Positions 46,530 to 56,162 of a DNA stretch of 64,000 bases are shown here, in pieces. The stretch comes from Paenibacillus sp. P25 (GTDB taxonomy: Bacteria; Bacillota; Bacilli; Paenibacillales; NBRC-103111), in the NCBI GenBank assembly GCA_024704175.1, contig CP085629.1, positions 7,190,001 to 7,254,000 on the forward strand, given 5' to 3'. A model generated the notes under the pieces. The model made no database searches. It saw only the letters and a list, made by a program, of their open reading frames with translations, and was not told where the DNA came from. The translations under genes and the position numbers were made by a program. Every line of letters starts with the position of its first letter. The stretch's first letter is position 1.

Positions 46530-47965
46530 TGGAAAATAAGCCAGCAGTAAGAGGCTGCTGGCTTCAGACTGTTGACAAAGACCTGTTTTATAAACTTGCC
46601 TTTGGGGAAAATTGGATCATTTTGAAGTCTTGAGGTTTGAAAAGAAGAAGATCGCCTTACCCGGCCAGCTTAGCCAGGTGGTTGGCGATCCTTTTGACGT
46701 TCTGGCAGATGGCGGTCATAAGTGCTTGCTCTAGCACTTTTTCTTCCCGCGCAACCGGCAATAGCGAAGTACATGGAGCTCTTTGGCATCCGCGAAACTT
46801 CGCTCAATCGTTTGGTACCGGAGGCGGTACAGATATTTACCCGAGCGACTGCGCCCGTTTTGTTTCACCCACTATTTGCTGTCCTGCCAAACATGGCGTG
46901 TAAGGACCCTTGTCTTGTTCTTTGAGCGTGTACATTCGCCAAGCAGCGGACAGTTCTTGCAAATCTGCGGGTCCGACTTGTACTGGCGGTAACCCTCCCG
47001 GTCGGTTGTAACATAAGAAAGTTCCTGTTTTTTGCGGACAAATAAACAGGTCGCGCTCAGCATCATATTTAAACCGCCACTTGGCTATTAAACCTTTTAC
47101 CGGAGTATAACTTCGACCACCAATAACTGCATAAATCTTCTTGCTATGTAGCTTTTTGCAAATATCCGCTGTGTAATAAACGGCATCCAGGGCCGCTTCA
47201 AGCGTTTGTTCAAATTTAAACTTCTTGATTTGTACTTCAAGGCGATCCAGATAAGGGACTGAGTCATGGACATTCCCGGGGGTAACATGTACATCGGTAA
47301 CGATGTTGAATTTATGATCGACCGTGCGGTGATCCAAATAAAAGAATCCTTCCGGTTTGCCGTCCCGTACCATATATCCACTTTCGGGGTCCGTTCACTT
47401 TAATTTCCTTAGTCTCGATCACCTCCTTCCGGGGTTTTAGAGCTTTTTCCATGTGCAGCTCGGTCGGCCCGAATCGCTTCGTCCAAATCATTCAGGTAAG
47501 GTTTTAACGCTCTTTTCAACCTCTTTCTTGATGAGCTTACGTTTGTTGGCGCTGGCCTTGAGATGCGTCGAATCCGTCACCAGCACGCGGCCGGCAACCA
47601 TCCGAAGCTCGATAGCCTTATACACGATATGGTCGAAAATTTCCTGAACCACCTGAGTGTCTTGCAGGCGCTCGCGATTTAAACTCAAGGTGCTATGATC
47701 CGGAACACGCTCCGTTAAACCAAGACCTACAAACCAACGATAGGCCATATTGAGCTGAATCTCCTGCTCGAGCCGCCGTTCGGATCGAATGCCGTAGAGA
47801 TAGCCGATGAACATCATTTTGAAAAGCATGATCGGATCGACGGAAGGCCGTCCGTTATCCTCACAATAGTAGGGTCTTACCTTTTCCAGAATAAAAGAAA
47901 AATCGATATGTTTATGGATTTTGCGGAGCAAATGATTTTGGGGAACAAGGTCTTCTAAACAAAGT
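46530..47965 (-). mobile_element. IS1182-family insertion sequence, truncated at its 5' end
   Basis: The element carries one transposase gene on the minus strand and, after its stop, a GCCAGCAG / CTGCTGGC hairpin (46540-46566) that acts as its terminator. The left limit is near 46530. On the right, the transposase frame lacks the usual first 15-20 residues and runs straight into the 3'-truncated gene at 47955, so the element has lost its right end or has recombined there. I could not see terminal inverted repeats. Confidence 0.7.
46657..47965 (-). CDS. IS1182-family transposase, degenerate (several frameshifts)
   Basis: A DDE transposase of the IS1182 family. Typical segments are EDLVPQNHLLRKIHKHIDFSF, DNGRPSVDPIMLFKMMFIGY, LVTDSTHLKASANK, SGYMVRDGKPEGFFYLDHRT and VLRYCRLRGRKKVLEQALMTA. 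The pieces lie in three frames, with shifts near 47480, 47385 and 47020, and the N terminus is missing. Some shifts may be sequence errors as elsewhere, but the missing start makes it unlikely that this copy is active. Confidence 0.78.
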
Positions 47966-48218
47966 TTTGGCCGATTGCGTTATATTGGCTATACTTTTCT
48001 TTTACAACTTGGCCATTTTTGATTGCAATTCCTATAACATCTAAAGTATCTCGATTAAAGAAGGTCCCGTTTATACCATACTTTCCAGAATCTTTGACTT
48101 TTCCGGGAATGTAATCGACAGAAACATCCGCCAAATCACATTCAATATATGCAGTATTAAAAGGCAGATTGTACCCCGAAACCGAATAAGCCCCTTCACG
48201 ATAATAAGCTGTTCCCAT
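47955..48218 (-). pseudogene. N-terminal fragment of a phosphodiester-glycosidase (NAGPA)-like gene
   Basis: A proper start (ATG at 48218 with GGAGG upstream) opens 87 residues. They include YIECDLADVSVDYIPGKV and GKYGINGTFFNRDTLDVIGI; the GINGTFFN motif is that of NAGPA/phosphodiester-glycosidase domains. The rest of the domain is missing because the IS1182 sequence begins at the 3' end. The gene is AT-rich like the thioredoxin-like gene on the other side of the element, so both probably came with one acquired segment. Confidence 0.6.
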
Positions 48219-48406
48219 AGTCTTTCCTCCACTATTTTTCTTGCAATCCGAAAGGGATTCAGCTTATTCAGTCAATCCCTGACTGTTTAAGCTGTTTCGT
48301 CTTACACCATTAAAGGAGTACTTTGCTATATAAAAACAACCTGATTTTAACAATTCAATCATGATTTCCTGGCCAAAGTTGAGTCTGCTTCCATATGTGT
48401 TATAAT

Positions 48407-48416
48407 AGCCGTAAGT
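48407..48416 (+). promoter_or_regulatory. Possible extended -10 box of the ribonuclease J gene
   Basis: TGTG-T-TATAAT at 48406-48416 looks like an extended -10 promoter; the -35 region at the proper distance (CTTCCA) is poor. The gene starts 67 bases downstream. Confidence 0.3.
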
Positions 48417-48482
48417 GACTGGTTCGGAGTTTTTGTTTTTTCGTTATATAAAGGGTTGTTCATTTTATAAAGGAGGATTCAT

Positions 48483-50159
48483 TTGACCAAGAAAACAGAA
48501 CGGAAACTGTCCATTTTTGCCTTGGGCGGCGTGGGTGAAATTGGAAAAAATATGTATGTTGTACAATACGCCGATGATATTGTAGTCATTGACTGCGGCT
48601 CGAAATTTCCGGACGAGGAGTACCCCGGCATTGACGTGATCGTGCCGGATATCTCTTATCTGCTCACCAACCGGGACAAGGTCCGGGGGATGATTATTAC
48701 GCACGGTCATGAAGACCATATCGGCGGCGTTCCCCACATCTTAAAGCAATTGAACATGCCTGTATATACCGGCAGACTGACCATGGGCCTGATTGAGGGC
48801 AAGCTGAAAGAAGCCGGCATGCTGGGCTCGACGGAACGGAAAATCATTGACGACAAGTCCGAGATTCACCTCGGCTCGATGACGGCTTCCTTCTTTAAAA
48901 CCAATCACAGCATTCCCAATTCGCTTGGCGTCGTCCTTCATACCCCCGAAGGCGTAGTGGTTCATACCGGGGACTTCAAATTCGATCAAACGCCGGTAAA
49001 CGATCAGTACGCGGATCTGCACCGGATCGCCGATATCGGCCGGAACGGCGTGCTGGCCTTGCTCTCGGAGAGCACCAATGCGGAGCGCCCCGGGTCGACG
49101 CCTTCCGAGAAGAGCGTGGGCATCAATTTGGAGGACGAGTTTAAAAAAGCGCGGCGGCGGATTATCGTTTCCACGTTTGCCTCCAACGTGCACCGGCTTC
49201 AGCAGGTGATCGATGCGGCGGTAGCTTCCAACCGGAAGCTCGCGGCGATCGGCCGCAGTATGGTGAACATGATTGCCATTGCTTCGGAGCTCGGCTACCT
49301 GCACATCCCGGACGGCATGCTGATCGAACCGGCGGAAGTCAACAAATACTCGGCGAACCGGGTTGCCATTCTCTGCACAGGCGACCAGGGCGAGCCGATG
49401 TCCGCTCTGACCCGTCTCGCCCGCTCGAACCATAAGCAGGTCGAGGTGCTGCCCGGAGATACGGTGATCATTTCAGCCACGCCGATTCCCGGCAACGAAA
49501 GAAATATCGGCCGGACCGTTGACGAATTATTCCGTCTCGGCGCCCACGTGATTTACGGCTCGGGTTCGCATACGGGGATGCATGTCTCCGGTCACGCCAG
49601 CCAGGAAGAGCTCAAGCTGATGCTCAGTCTGATGCGGCCGAAATATTTTATTCCGATTCACGGCGAATACCGGATGCTCGTCCATCACGGTAAGCTGGCG
49701 GAATCGCTCGGCATCGAGCGGGAGAATATCTTTATCGTCAATAACGGGGAAACGGTGGAAATCCAGAACGGAGCGGCCCGCAAGGGAGGCAAGGTTCCGG
49801 CCGGCAATACGCTCATCGACGGTCTGGGAGTCGGGGACGTCGGCAACATGGTGCTGCGGGACCGCAAGCATCTGTCCCAGGACGGGATCCTGGTCGTCGT
49901 CGTAACCATCAGCAAGCAGGGCGGGACGATCCTGTCAGGACCCGATATCATCTCCCGCGGCTTCGTCTATGTCCGTGAATCGGAAGGCCTGCTTGAGGAA
50001 GCCAGCAAGCTCGTGTCCGCGTCCATTCAGCGCCTCATCCGGGACAATGTGAACCATTGGGCAACGCTCAAAACGAACGTCAAAGAAGTGCTGGGACGCT
50101 ATTTGTACGAGCAAACCAAGAGAAAACCGATGATCCTTCCGATCATCATGGAAGTGTAA
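48483..50159 (+). CDS. Ribonuclease J
   Basis: An intact 558-residue metallo-beta-lactamase/beta-CASP nuclease, with 5'-exonuclease and endonuclease roles in mRNA decay. The metal motif is ITHGHEDHIGG; later come HTGDFKFDQTP, the beta-CASP motifs (TFASNVHRLQQ, SGHASQEELKLM, IPIHGEYRM) and the ending RKPMILPIIMEV. Several segments (LIDGLGVGDVGNMVLRDRK) are closer to RnjB than RnjA of B. subtilis, though the complete HGHEDH is RnjA-like, so I give no symbol. Translation starts at the TTG at 48483 behind AAAGGAGG. Confidence 0.93.
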   Translation: MTKKTERKLSIFALGGVGEIGKNMYVVQYADDIVVIDCGSKFPDEEYPGIDVIVPDISYLLTNRDKVRGMIITHGHEDHIGGVPHILKQLNMPVYTGRLTMGLIEGKLKEAGMLGSTERKIIDDKSEIHLGSMTASFFKTNHSIPNSLGVVLHTPEGVVVHTGDFKFDQTPVNDQYADLHRIADIGRNGVLALLSESTNAERPGSTPSEKSVGINLEDEFKKARRRIIVSTFASNVHRLQQVIDAAVASNRKLAAIGRSMVNMIAIASELGYLHIPDGMLIEPAEVNKYSANRVAILCTGDQGEPMSALTRLARSNHKQVEVLPGDTVIISATPIPGNERNIGRTVDELFRLGAHVIYGSGSHTGMHVSGHASQEELKLMLSLMRPKYFIPIHGEYRMLVHHGKLAESLGIERENIFIVNNGETVEIQNGAARKGGKVPAGNTLIDGLGVGDVGNMVLRDRKHLSQDGILVVVVTISKQGGTILSGPDIISRGFVYVRESEGLLEEASKLVSASIQRLIRDNVNHWATLKTNVKEVLGRYLYEQTKRKPMILPIIMEV

Positions 50160-50189
50160 CCGCCAAACCAAAACCAGTTCACGATAACG

Positions 50190-50230
50190 ACAGACCCTCT
50201 TCAATGATCTTGAAGGGGGTCTGTTTTTTC
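50190..50230 (+). terminator. Terminator of the ribonuclease J gene
   Basis: CAGACCC / GGGTCTG-type stem with inner TTCAA/TTGAA pairing and six T. It overlaps the last bases of the convergent LysR gene. Confidence 0.85.
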
Positions 50231-51112
50231 ACTGAAGCGGCTCCAGAAACCCCCTCGCCGCGATGGACAGCGGCATATTGCGCATAATCATAATCCCCAC
50301 ATGCGAGGGGGCAGACGCACGTCCAATTGAATTTCGAAGAGGGACCCCTCCTCCAGCTCTTTCGTGACAAATTCCCGGGTGACGTACGAGATTCCCAGTC
50401 CTTTCCGCGCAAACTCGACGAGAAGGTCAACGCTTCCGACTTCGATCTCGGGTTTAAGCTGGTGGCCGTAGCTTTGAAACAGCTCCGTTATAGCCATTCG
50501 TGCCCGGCTGTTGCGCGAAAAGAGGATGATGGGGTGCTGCAGCGACCTATCTAAAGATAAAACATGGCCTTGCAGCTCGGCGTAACGGGCTCCGGCCACA
50601 AAACAATCCTGCAGCTGGAAGCTTTCCTTGACTTCAAGCTGAGGGTCGACCATGGGCATGCGCACCACACCCAAATCGATTCGCCCTTCTTTTAAGAAAG
50701 AAATGATTTCCGGCGTGGTTCCATGATTTAAGTGAAGCCGGATGCCCGGATGCTGCTCATGATAATCTTCCAGATACGGGAGCAAATAATGCTTGAACAG
50801 CGAATCGGCGCCGCCGATCCTAAGCTCTCCGCTCTCCAGATTTTTAAGCGCGGCCATCTTTTCTTCCGCCAGCGTGATGTAGATCTGCGACTGTTCAATG
50901 TAAGAATACAGAATGGCCCCCTCTTTCGTCAGGGCGACGCCTTTGGAATTCCGGTAAAAAAGCGTGATGCCAAAGCGGTCTTCCAGCTGTTTAATGGCGT
51001 GGCTGACGCTCGGCTGGGTGAGGTACAACGCTTTGGCGGCCTGGGTCAAGCTTCCCGTCTTCGCAGCCCAATAAAACACCTTGTACAATTCATAATTATT
51101 GGTCATAGACAT
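50229..51112 (-). CDS. LysR family regulator of the tkt-tal locus (one frameshift)
   Basis: A LysR-type activator of about 294 residues. The N-terminal winged helix is YKVFYWAAKTGSLTQAAKALYLTQPSVSHAIKQLEDRFG; the effector domain follows with ELRIGGADSLFKHYLLPYL. The C terminus is broken at the G run 50307-50311; removing one G continues the frame as SHVGIMIMRNMPLSIAARGF and LEPLQ to a stop at 50229, the usual LysR ending. It is divergent from transketolase and probably controls it in response to a sugar phosphate. Confidence 0.86.
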
Positions 51113-51168
51113 GGTCTATAGCTCCTGTCAAATATATTTATTACATGTATGGAGGATAACTGTATTAT
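51106..51168. promoter_or_regulatory. LysR box and tkt promoter
   Basis: TAGACATGGTCTA at 51106-51118 is a T-N11-A box inside the 15-base palindrome ATAGACATGGTCTAT; it covers the LysR start codon. For tkt, TTACAT (51141-51146) and TATTAT (51163-51168) are 16 bases apart. The box lies at about -65 from the tkt start site, the standard activator position. Confidence 0.55.
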
Positions 51169-51213
51169 AGTGGAACTATGCAAGATAAACCAGATTGAAG
51201 AGGGAGAAACCAT

Positions 51214-53212
51214 ATGCCTGTCATACAAACCATTGAACAATTAGCCGTCGATACGATTCGAACGCTGTCCATCGACGCAACGAACCGTGCGAATTCCGGC
51301 CATCCCGGGTCGCCGATGGGAGCTGCGCCGATGGCCTATGCGCTTTGGTCTCAGCATCTGAATCATCATCCGGGCAACGCCAAGTGGTTTAACCGTGACC
51401 GCTTCGTCCTGTCGGCGGGTCATGGTTCGGCCTTGCTGTACAGTCTGTTGCATTTGTCCGGATACCAGGTGTCGCTTGACGATTTAAAACAGTTTCGAAA
51501 GCTGGGCAGCAAAACGCCCGGACATCCCGAATATGGACACACGGATGGCGTCGAGGCGACAACGGGGCCTCTGGGCCAAGGGATTGCCATGGCCGTTGGG
51601 ATGGCAATGGCCGAAGCCCATCTGGCTTCGAGATTCAACCGGCCCGGTCTCCCGGTGGTCGATCATTATACGTACGCGCTTGTCGGAGACGGTTCGCCTG
51701 ATGGAAGGCATCTCTTACGAGGCGATGTCCATGGCCGGGCATATGAAGCTCGGCAAATTAATCGTCTTGTACGATTCCAACGACATCTCCTTGGACGGAG
51801 CGCTGAACCTAAGCTTCGGCGAAAATATCCAGAAAAGAGCGGAATCGGCGAATTGGGAATATATCCGGGTGGAGGACGGCAATGACATTTCGCAAATTGC
51901 GGGTGCCATCGAGGCCGCCAAGCAGAACGATTCACAGCCGACGCTGATCGAAGTACGGACGATTATCGGCTACGGCAGCAAGGCGGCGGGAACGCACAAA
52001 GTCCACGGTAATCCGCTCGGCCTCGAAGAGGCGAAGGCTACCAAAGAAGCTTACGGCTGGAAGTACGAGGAAGAGTTTACGGTTCCGGAAGAAGTCAGGG
52101 CTCATTTCGAGCAGCTGAAGCAAAGAGGCCAGGCCAAGGAAGAAGAATGGAACCGCTTGGTCGCTTCCTATAAGGAGCAGTATCCTTCGCAGGGCAGGGA
52201 GCTGGAGCAGGTGATCGAAGGTTCCGTGACGCTGGATGCGGCGGATATTCTTACTTTTGATTCATCCAAAAGCATATCCACCCGTGTGGCAAGCGGCGAA
52301 GCCATTAACCATTACGTGAAAACCGTTCCTGCGATATTTGGCGGCGGCGCGGATTTATCGCATTCGACGATGACGGACATCAAAGGGGAGCAAAAGTTCG
52401 CCGTAGAGTCCTACTCGGGCCGCAATGTTTATTTCGGCGTCCGTGAGCACGCGATGGGTGCAACCGGCAATGGGATGGCCCTGCATGGAGGCGTTAAACC
52501 GTTCGTAAGCACGTTCTTCGTGTTCAGCGATTATTTGCGGCCGGCCATTCGTTTGGCCGCTCTGCAAAAGCTTCCGGTTATTTATGTGTTCACCCATGAT
52601 TCGATTGCCGTCGGGGAAGACGGACCCACGCACGAGCCTGTAGAGCACCTGGCTGCGCTGCGCACCATCCCGGGACTTACAGTCATTCGTCCAACCGATG
52701 CCAATGAAACGGCAAGCGCCTGGGCGTATGCGCTGCAGCAGCAAGAAGGTCCGGTAGCTCTGGTGCTCAGCAGACAGAACTTGCCTGTATTCGAAGCGAC
52801 CAAAGCCCGTCTTGAAGGGGTAGCCAAAGGCGCCTACGTACTGACGGAAACCGGCCCTAAGCCGGATGTCATCCTGATTGCTACCGGGTCCGAGGTCTCC
52901 CTGGCCGTGAATGCCAAAGCGGAGCTGGAGCGGGACCACATTTCCGTCCGCGTCGTTGCCATGCCGAGCAGAGAGCTGTTCGATCGTCAATCCGAAGACT
53001 ACAAGCAAAGCGTTCTTCCTGATTCGGTTACGAAGCGGGTGGCCATCGAAGCCGGCATTTCGCTGGGATGGGACCGTTATGCGGGACCGAAAGGAAAGGT
53101 ATTGTCGATCGACACCTTCGGCGCTTCGGGCCCCGGCGGAGAGGTGATGGAATCGTTTGGTTTTTCTGTGCCACATGTGGTACGCTTGACTAAAGAATTA
53201 CTGAAACAGTGA
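51214..53212 (+). CDS. tkt: Transketolase (one frameshift)
   Basis: The thiamine-diphosphate enzyme of the pentose-phosphate pathway, about 666 residues. Visible are the N-terminal RANSGHPGSPMGAAPMAY, the TPP site GDG.LMEGISYEAMSMAGH with YDSNDISLDG, the phosphate site HSTMTDIKG, and the transketolase motif GVREHAMGATGNGMALHGG. The end reads ESFGFSVPHVVRLTKELLKQ. The frame changes near 51695 (GDGCLMEG is restored by dropping one C). AGAGGGAG precedes the ATG. It is followed 37 bases later by transaldolase, forming a non-oxidative pentose-phosphate operon. Confidence 0.94.
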
Positions 53213-53249
53213 TACCTTTTTCAAACTAAAAATATGGAGGTAGTCTACT

Positions 53250-53918
53250 ATGAAATTCTTTATCGACACAGCTAATTTGGCAGATATCAAAAAAGCGTAC
53301 AAAATCGGGATCTTGTCCGGCGTCACAACGAATCCTTCGCTCGTAGCCAAAGAAGGCGTGAAATTTGAAGATCGAATCGCCGAGATTTTGCGGGAAGTGC
53401 CGGGCGTCGAATCGGTTTCCGCTGAAGTCACGCCGGATGCGTTGACAGCCGAAGACATGATCGCGCAGGCGAACGAACTGATCAAGATCAATAATTATGA
53501 CAAAAACATCACCATCAAGCTTCCGATGACGTTGGCCGGACTTGAAGCCTGCCGCTATCTGAGCGACAAAGGCGTGAAAACGAACGTCACGCTGATTTTC
53601 ACTGTGAACCAGGCATTGCTGGCCGCTCGCGCGGGGGCTACCTATGTCTCGCCGTTCCTTGGACGGCTGGACGACATTTCGGAAGACGGCGTTCAGCTCG
53701 TCACGAAAGTCGCCGAGCTGTTCCGTATCCATAACCTGGATGCGCAAATTATCGCGGCGTCGGTCCGCCATCCGGATCACGTGACTCGCGTTGCAATGGC
53801 CGGCGCACATATTGCAACGGTTCCGTTCGCGGTCATCGAACAAATTTCCAAGCATCCGCTAACGGATCAAGGAATGGACAAATTCGCGGCCGATTGGAAA
53901 AAAACAACGCAGCTGTAA
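53250..53918 (+). CDS. tal: Transaldolase (short, fructose-6-phosphate aldolase-like type)
   Basis: An intact 222-residue class I aldolase. The Schiff-base Lys is in ITIKLPMT; MKFFIDTANLADIKKAY, GVTTNPSLVAKEG, SPFLGRLDDI and AAASVRHPDHV-type motifs (AASVRHPDH here) are those of the short TalB/FSA subgroup, used by Bacillus as transaldolase. With transketolase just upstream it interconverts C3-C7 sugar phosphates. TGGAGG lies about ten bases before the ATG at 53250. Confidence 0.94.
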   Translation: MKFFIDTANLADIKKAYKIGILSGVTTNPSLVAKEGVKFEDRIAEILREVPGVESVSAEVTPDALTAEDMIAQANELIKINNYDKNITIKLPMTLAGLEACRYLSDKGVKTNVTLIFTVNQALLAARAGATYVSPFLGRLDDISEDGVQLVTKVAELFRIHNLDAQIIAASVRHPDHVTRVAMAGAHIATVPFAVIEQISKHPLTDQGMDKFAADWKKTTQL

Positions 53919-53941
53919 GCCATAAGATCGAGAATTCCATA

Positions 53942-53991
53942 AGCGGCGGCAGTCCGGGACATTTTTGTTATCCTGGGTACGCCGCTGTTTT
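53942..53991 (+). terminator. Terminator of the tkt-tal operon
   Basis: AGCGGCG / CGCCGCT outer stem with an inner CCGGGA / TCCTGG stem, followed by four T. Confidence 0.7.
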
Positions 53992-54122
53992 AACGTAAGC
54001 GTCAACTCCCGCACACCTAGAAAAGCGACGGGATTCATCGAAATTGTTTATTTGAGACCCGTATCCTTTTGCCTGTTTCCATCGTTAATAGGTTGAAATC
54101 ATGAAAAGGAGAGTGAAAGCCA

Positions 54123-54545
54123 ATGGAAAAAATCGTGGCAAAAGTAGGCTGCATCTTTATTCCGGTCACTGATGTGAAGCGGTCTGCAGAGTGGTATGTG
54201 AGGATGTTTGATATGGAAACAATCGAGATTCTTGATCACAGGGCAGGCCTCAAATTCCCGTTGCGGGAAACGCTGGTTCTGCTATGGAAGGTGGCAAAGC
54301 CGCAGACGGTTGAATTCGATACGGGGATCGATAAGATGCCATATTACAATTTCAGCTCGTATGATATTCATAGCTCTTACCGGATGCTGCAGGGAAAAGG
54401 AGCGGCAGTCAGTGAAGTTCACGAAATGCCGGGGTACCGGTTTTTCGAAACCTTCGATCCGGACGGCAACCCGGTCAGTATCGTGGAAGAGACTCCGGAG
54501 TCGCCATATTACGAACATAAGCAACAGTTTCGGAACCATACATAA
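54123..54545 (+). CDS. VOC/glyoxalase-family protein
   Basis: An intact 140-residue protein of two beta-alpha-beta-beta-beta units. The start KVGCIFIPVTDVKRSAEWYVRMFD and the end MPGYRFFETFDPDGNPVSIVEE are usual for VOC proteins; the metal positions are not clearly filled (Glu in FFETFDPDGN is the best candidate). AAGGAGAG precedes the ATG at 54123. It is 39 bases upstream of an ECF sigma factor and may be in its operon. Possible roles are fosfomycin/bleomycin-like resistance or detoxification; not decided. Confidence 0.8.
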   Translation: MEKIVAKVGCIFIPVTDVKRSAEWYVRMFDMETIEILDHRAGLKFPLRETLVLLWKVAKPQTVEFDTGIDKMPYYNFSSYDIHSSYRMLQGKGAAVSEVHEMPGYRFFETFDPDGNPVSIVEETPESPYYEHKQQFRNHT

Positions 54546-54584
54546 CGGTGACATTAAAAAGCAAAGGTGGATTGGCGATTTGCG

Positions 54585-55388
54585 ATGAAGGAAGAGAATC
54601 CTGTCGACGGATATGACGCATTTGCCGAAATGACGTTACCGCTGCAAAGCGACCTGAAACGCTATTGTCTGGCGAAGGCAGGTTCCGTTTGGGATGCGGA
54701 TGATTTGCTGCAGGAGACTCTGGTGAAAGCATATCGGTGGCATGTCCGTTTTCCTGAAAGAGAGCTTACAAAGCCGTTTTTGTTTCGGATTGCGGCCAAT
54801 GCTTGGGTAGATATTTGCCGTGTCCGCAAATTGCAGCCGCCTGCCGGACAGCTGGAAGAGGAAAGGTTCGGCCCGTATGAAGAATGGACCCGCTGGGATG
54901 TACGAGAGGCACTTGAACTGCTGTCGGACCGGTTGGAGCCGAAGCAGGTCGTGCTCATTTTGCTGATGGACGTGTTTGCCTTTACCGCCAAAGAAACGGG
55001 CCGTTTGTTCGGGCAAAGCGAGGGATCGGTTAAGGCGGCTATTCAGCGGGCGAGGATGAGGCTAAAGACCGCGGTTGAGCGGCACCCGGAGTTTTGGGAT
55101 GACGCCGTGCTGACTGCACCCCGCCGCGGCCTCCGAATCGAGGTGTTCGAAGCGTTCGTCGAAGGATTTCGCCGATCCGACCCTTATGCCATCTTTCGGT
55201 CGTACCAGACCATGGTCAGTGATGGTACAAGGGTGGAGCGAATCGAGCTGTGCGGAAATAGGCTCTACTTTACGATCCTGGACCCGGACGGCAACAGGCT
55301 GATGATTGAGGGCCAGGTGCCCGATAGGCAAAAGAAGGAGCAAAACAAAAAAAGATCGGCGAGTCATGAAAACGGACGGAGCAAATGA
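54585..55388 (+). CDS. ECF RNA polymerase sigma factor with C-terminal extension
   Basis: An intact protein of 267 residues. Region 2: LKRYCLAKAGSVWDADDLLQETLVKAY; region 4: LEPKQVVLILLMDVFAFTAKETGRLFGQSEGSVKAAIQRARMRL. After region 4 there is an extra domain of about 90 residues (IEVFEAFVEGFRRSDPYAIFRSYQT) with NTF2/SnoaL flavour, then a Lys-rich tail. Such extensions replace anti-sigma factors in some ECF groups. The ATG at 54585 is preferred over the upstream GTG. Neighbours are a VOC gene and a DinB gene, typical small stress genes. Confidence 0.82.
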   Translation: MKEENPVDGYDAFAEMTLPLQSDLKRYCLAKAGSVWDADDLLQETLVKAYRWHVRFPERELTKPFLFRIAANAWVDICRVRKLQPPAGQLEEERFGPYEEWTRWDVREALELLSDRLEPKQVVLILLMDVFAFTAKETGRLFGQSEGSVKAAIQRARMRLKTAVERHPEFWDDAVLTAPRRGLRIEVFEAFVEGFRRSDPYAIFRSYQTMVSDGTRVERIELCGNRLYFTILDPDGNRLMIEGQVPDRQKKEQNKKRSASHENGRSK

Positions 55389-55432
55389 ACGATCCGGAGT
55401 GGATTGCAGCATAGCTTGAGGAGGGATTTTGA

Positions 55433-55930
55433 TTGATTGAAATTTTGCAGCAGCAATACGATTGGATCCGATCCGCCAGACAAAACTTGTTTACGTTTCT
55501 GGAAGAGATCCCGCCTCAAATATTACACCAAAATGTTCCCGGCTTTGGGAACGGAACGATCATACGGACCCATATTCATGCCGCCGATTCTTATAGGTTC
55601 TGGCTGGGAGCTTTCGCGTTTAAGAAGTTAAGCGAATATAGGGAAACGGCTGTACCCGAAATGGAACTCGATATGAAGTATGTTCGTGACAGATTTGCGG
55701 AAGTAGATGAAATCGTGCAACGGTTCTTGAACGCTTATTGCGATCGCTGGTTTGAACCGATCGAGCAAGAGGAGGAATGGCAGGGCTATCCAAGGACACC
55801 TGCACCTTTGCTGCTGTTAACTCATGTGGAGACACACGAATTTCATCACAAAGGTCAAATCGTATCGATGGCAAGACACCTGGGCAATCCTCCTCCTGCT
55901 GATGATCGTTTAGGCGGACTCTTTTCCTAA
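55433..55930 (+). CDS. DinB family protein
   Basis: An intact 165-residue four-helix-bundle metal protein. The three metal His are in THIHAADSYRFW and THVETHEFHHKGQI. It starts at the TTG at 55433, with GAGGAGGG seven bases upstream. DinB proteins are induced by DNA damage or other stress and may act as thiol-dependent enzymes; the substrate here is unknown. It lies 44 bases after the ECF sigma gene, so co-transcription is likely. Confidence 0.86.
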   Translation: MIEILQQQYDWIRSARQNLFTFLEEIPPQILHQNVPGFGNGTIIRTHIHAADSYRFWLGAFAFKKLSEYRETAVPEMELDMKYVRDRFAEVDEIVQRFLNAYCDRWFEPIEQEEEWQGYPRTPAPLLLLTHVETHEFHHKGQIVSMARHLGNPPPADDRLGGLFS

Positions 55931-56093
55931 TGCCAAAAGAGGTGGAGAACTAGACAGCCTCAGGGTCGTGGGGAGTACACATCGCAAGCTTCGCCGATCT
56001 GGGAGACTGCGCTGGTGAAGGGTGAAATGAGAAATGATTCGAGTAATCGGCTCGTAGGCTGACATTGTGATTGTAGCTGGCCGTTTTTACGTT

Positions 56094-56122
56094 TTAACTA
56101 TGTCAAAGATTGACTTAGTTAA
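56094..56122. promoter_or_regulatory. 29-bp near-perfect palindrome upstream of the SDR gene
   Basis: TTAACTA-T-GTCAA, then AGA, then TTGAC-T-TAGTTAA: two 13-base arms with one mismatch. TTGACT inside the right arm could be the -35 of the SDR promoter. It looks like an operator of a dimeric repressor that I cannot name; no regulator gene is adjacent. Confidence 0.6.
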
Positions 56123-56162
56123 AGTTTAAAGTGGAAAAGTAACGATGAAGGGAGGAAGAAGA

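Noticed and set aside
55931..56093. A possible structured RNA between DinB and the SDR gene
   Set aside because: The stretch is GC-rich and could fold, but I see no conserved riboswitch blocks or a terminator platform.
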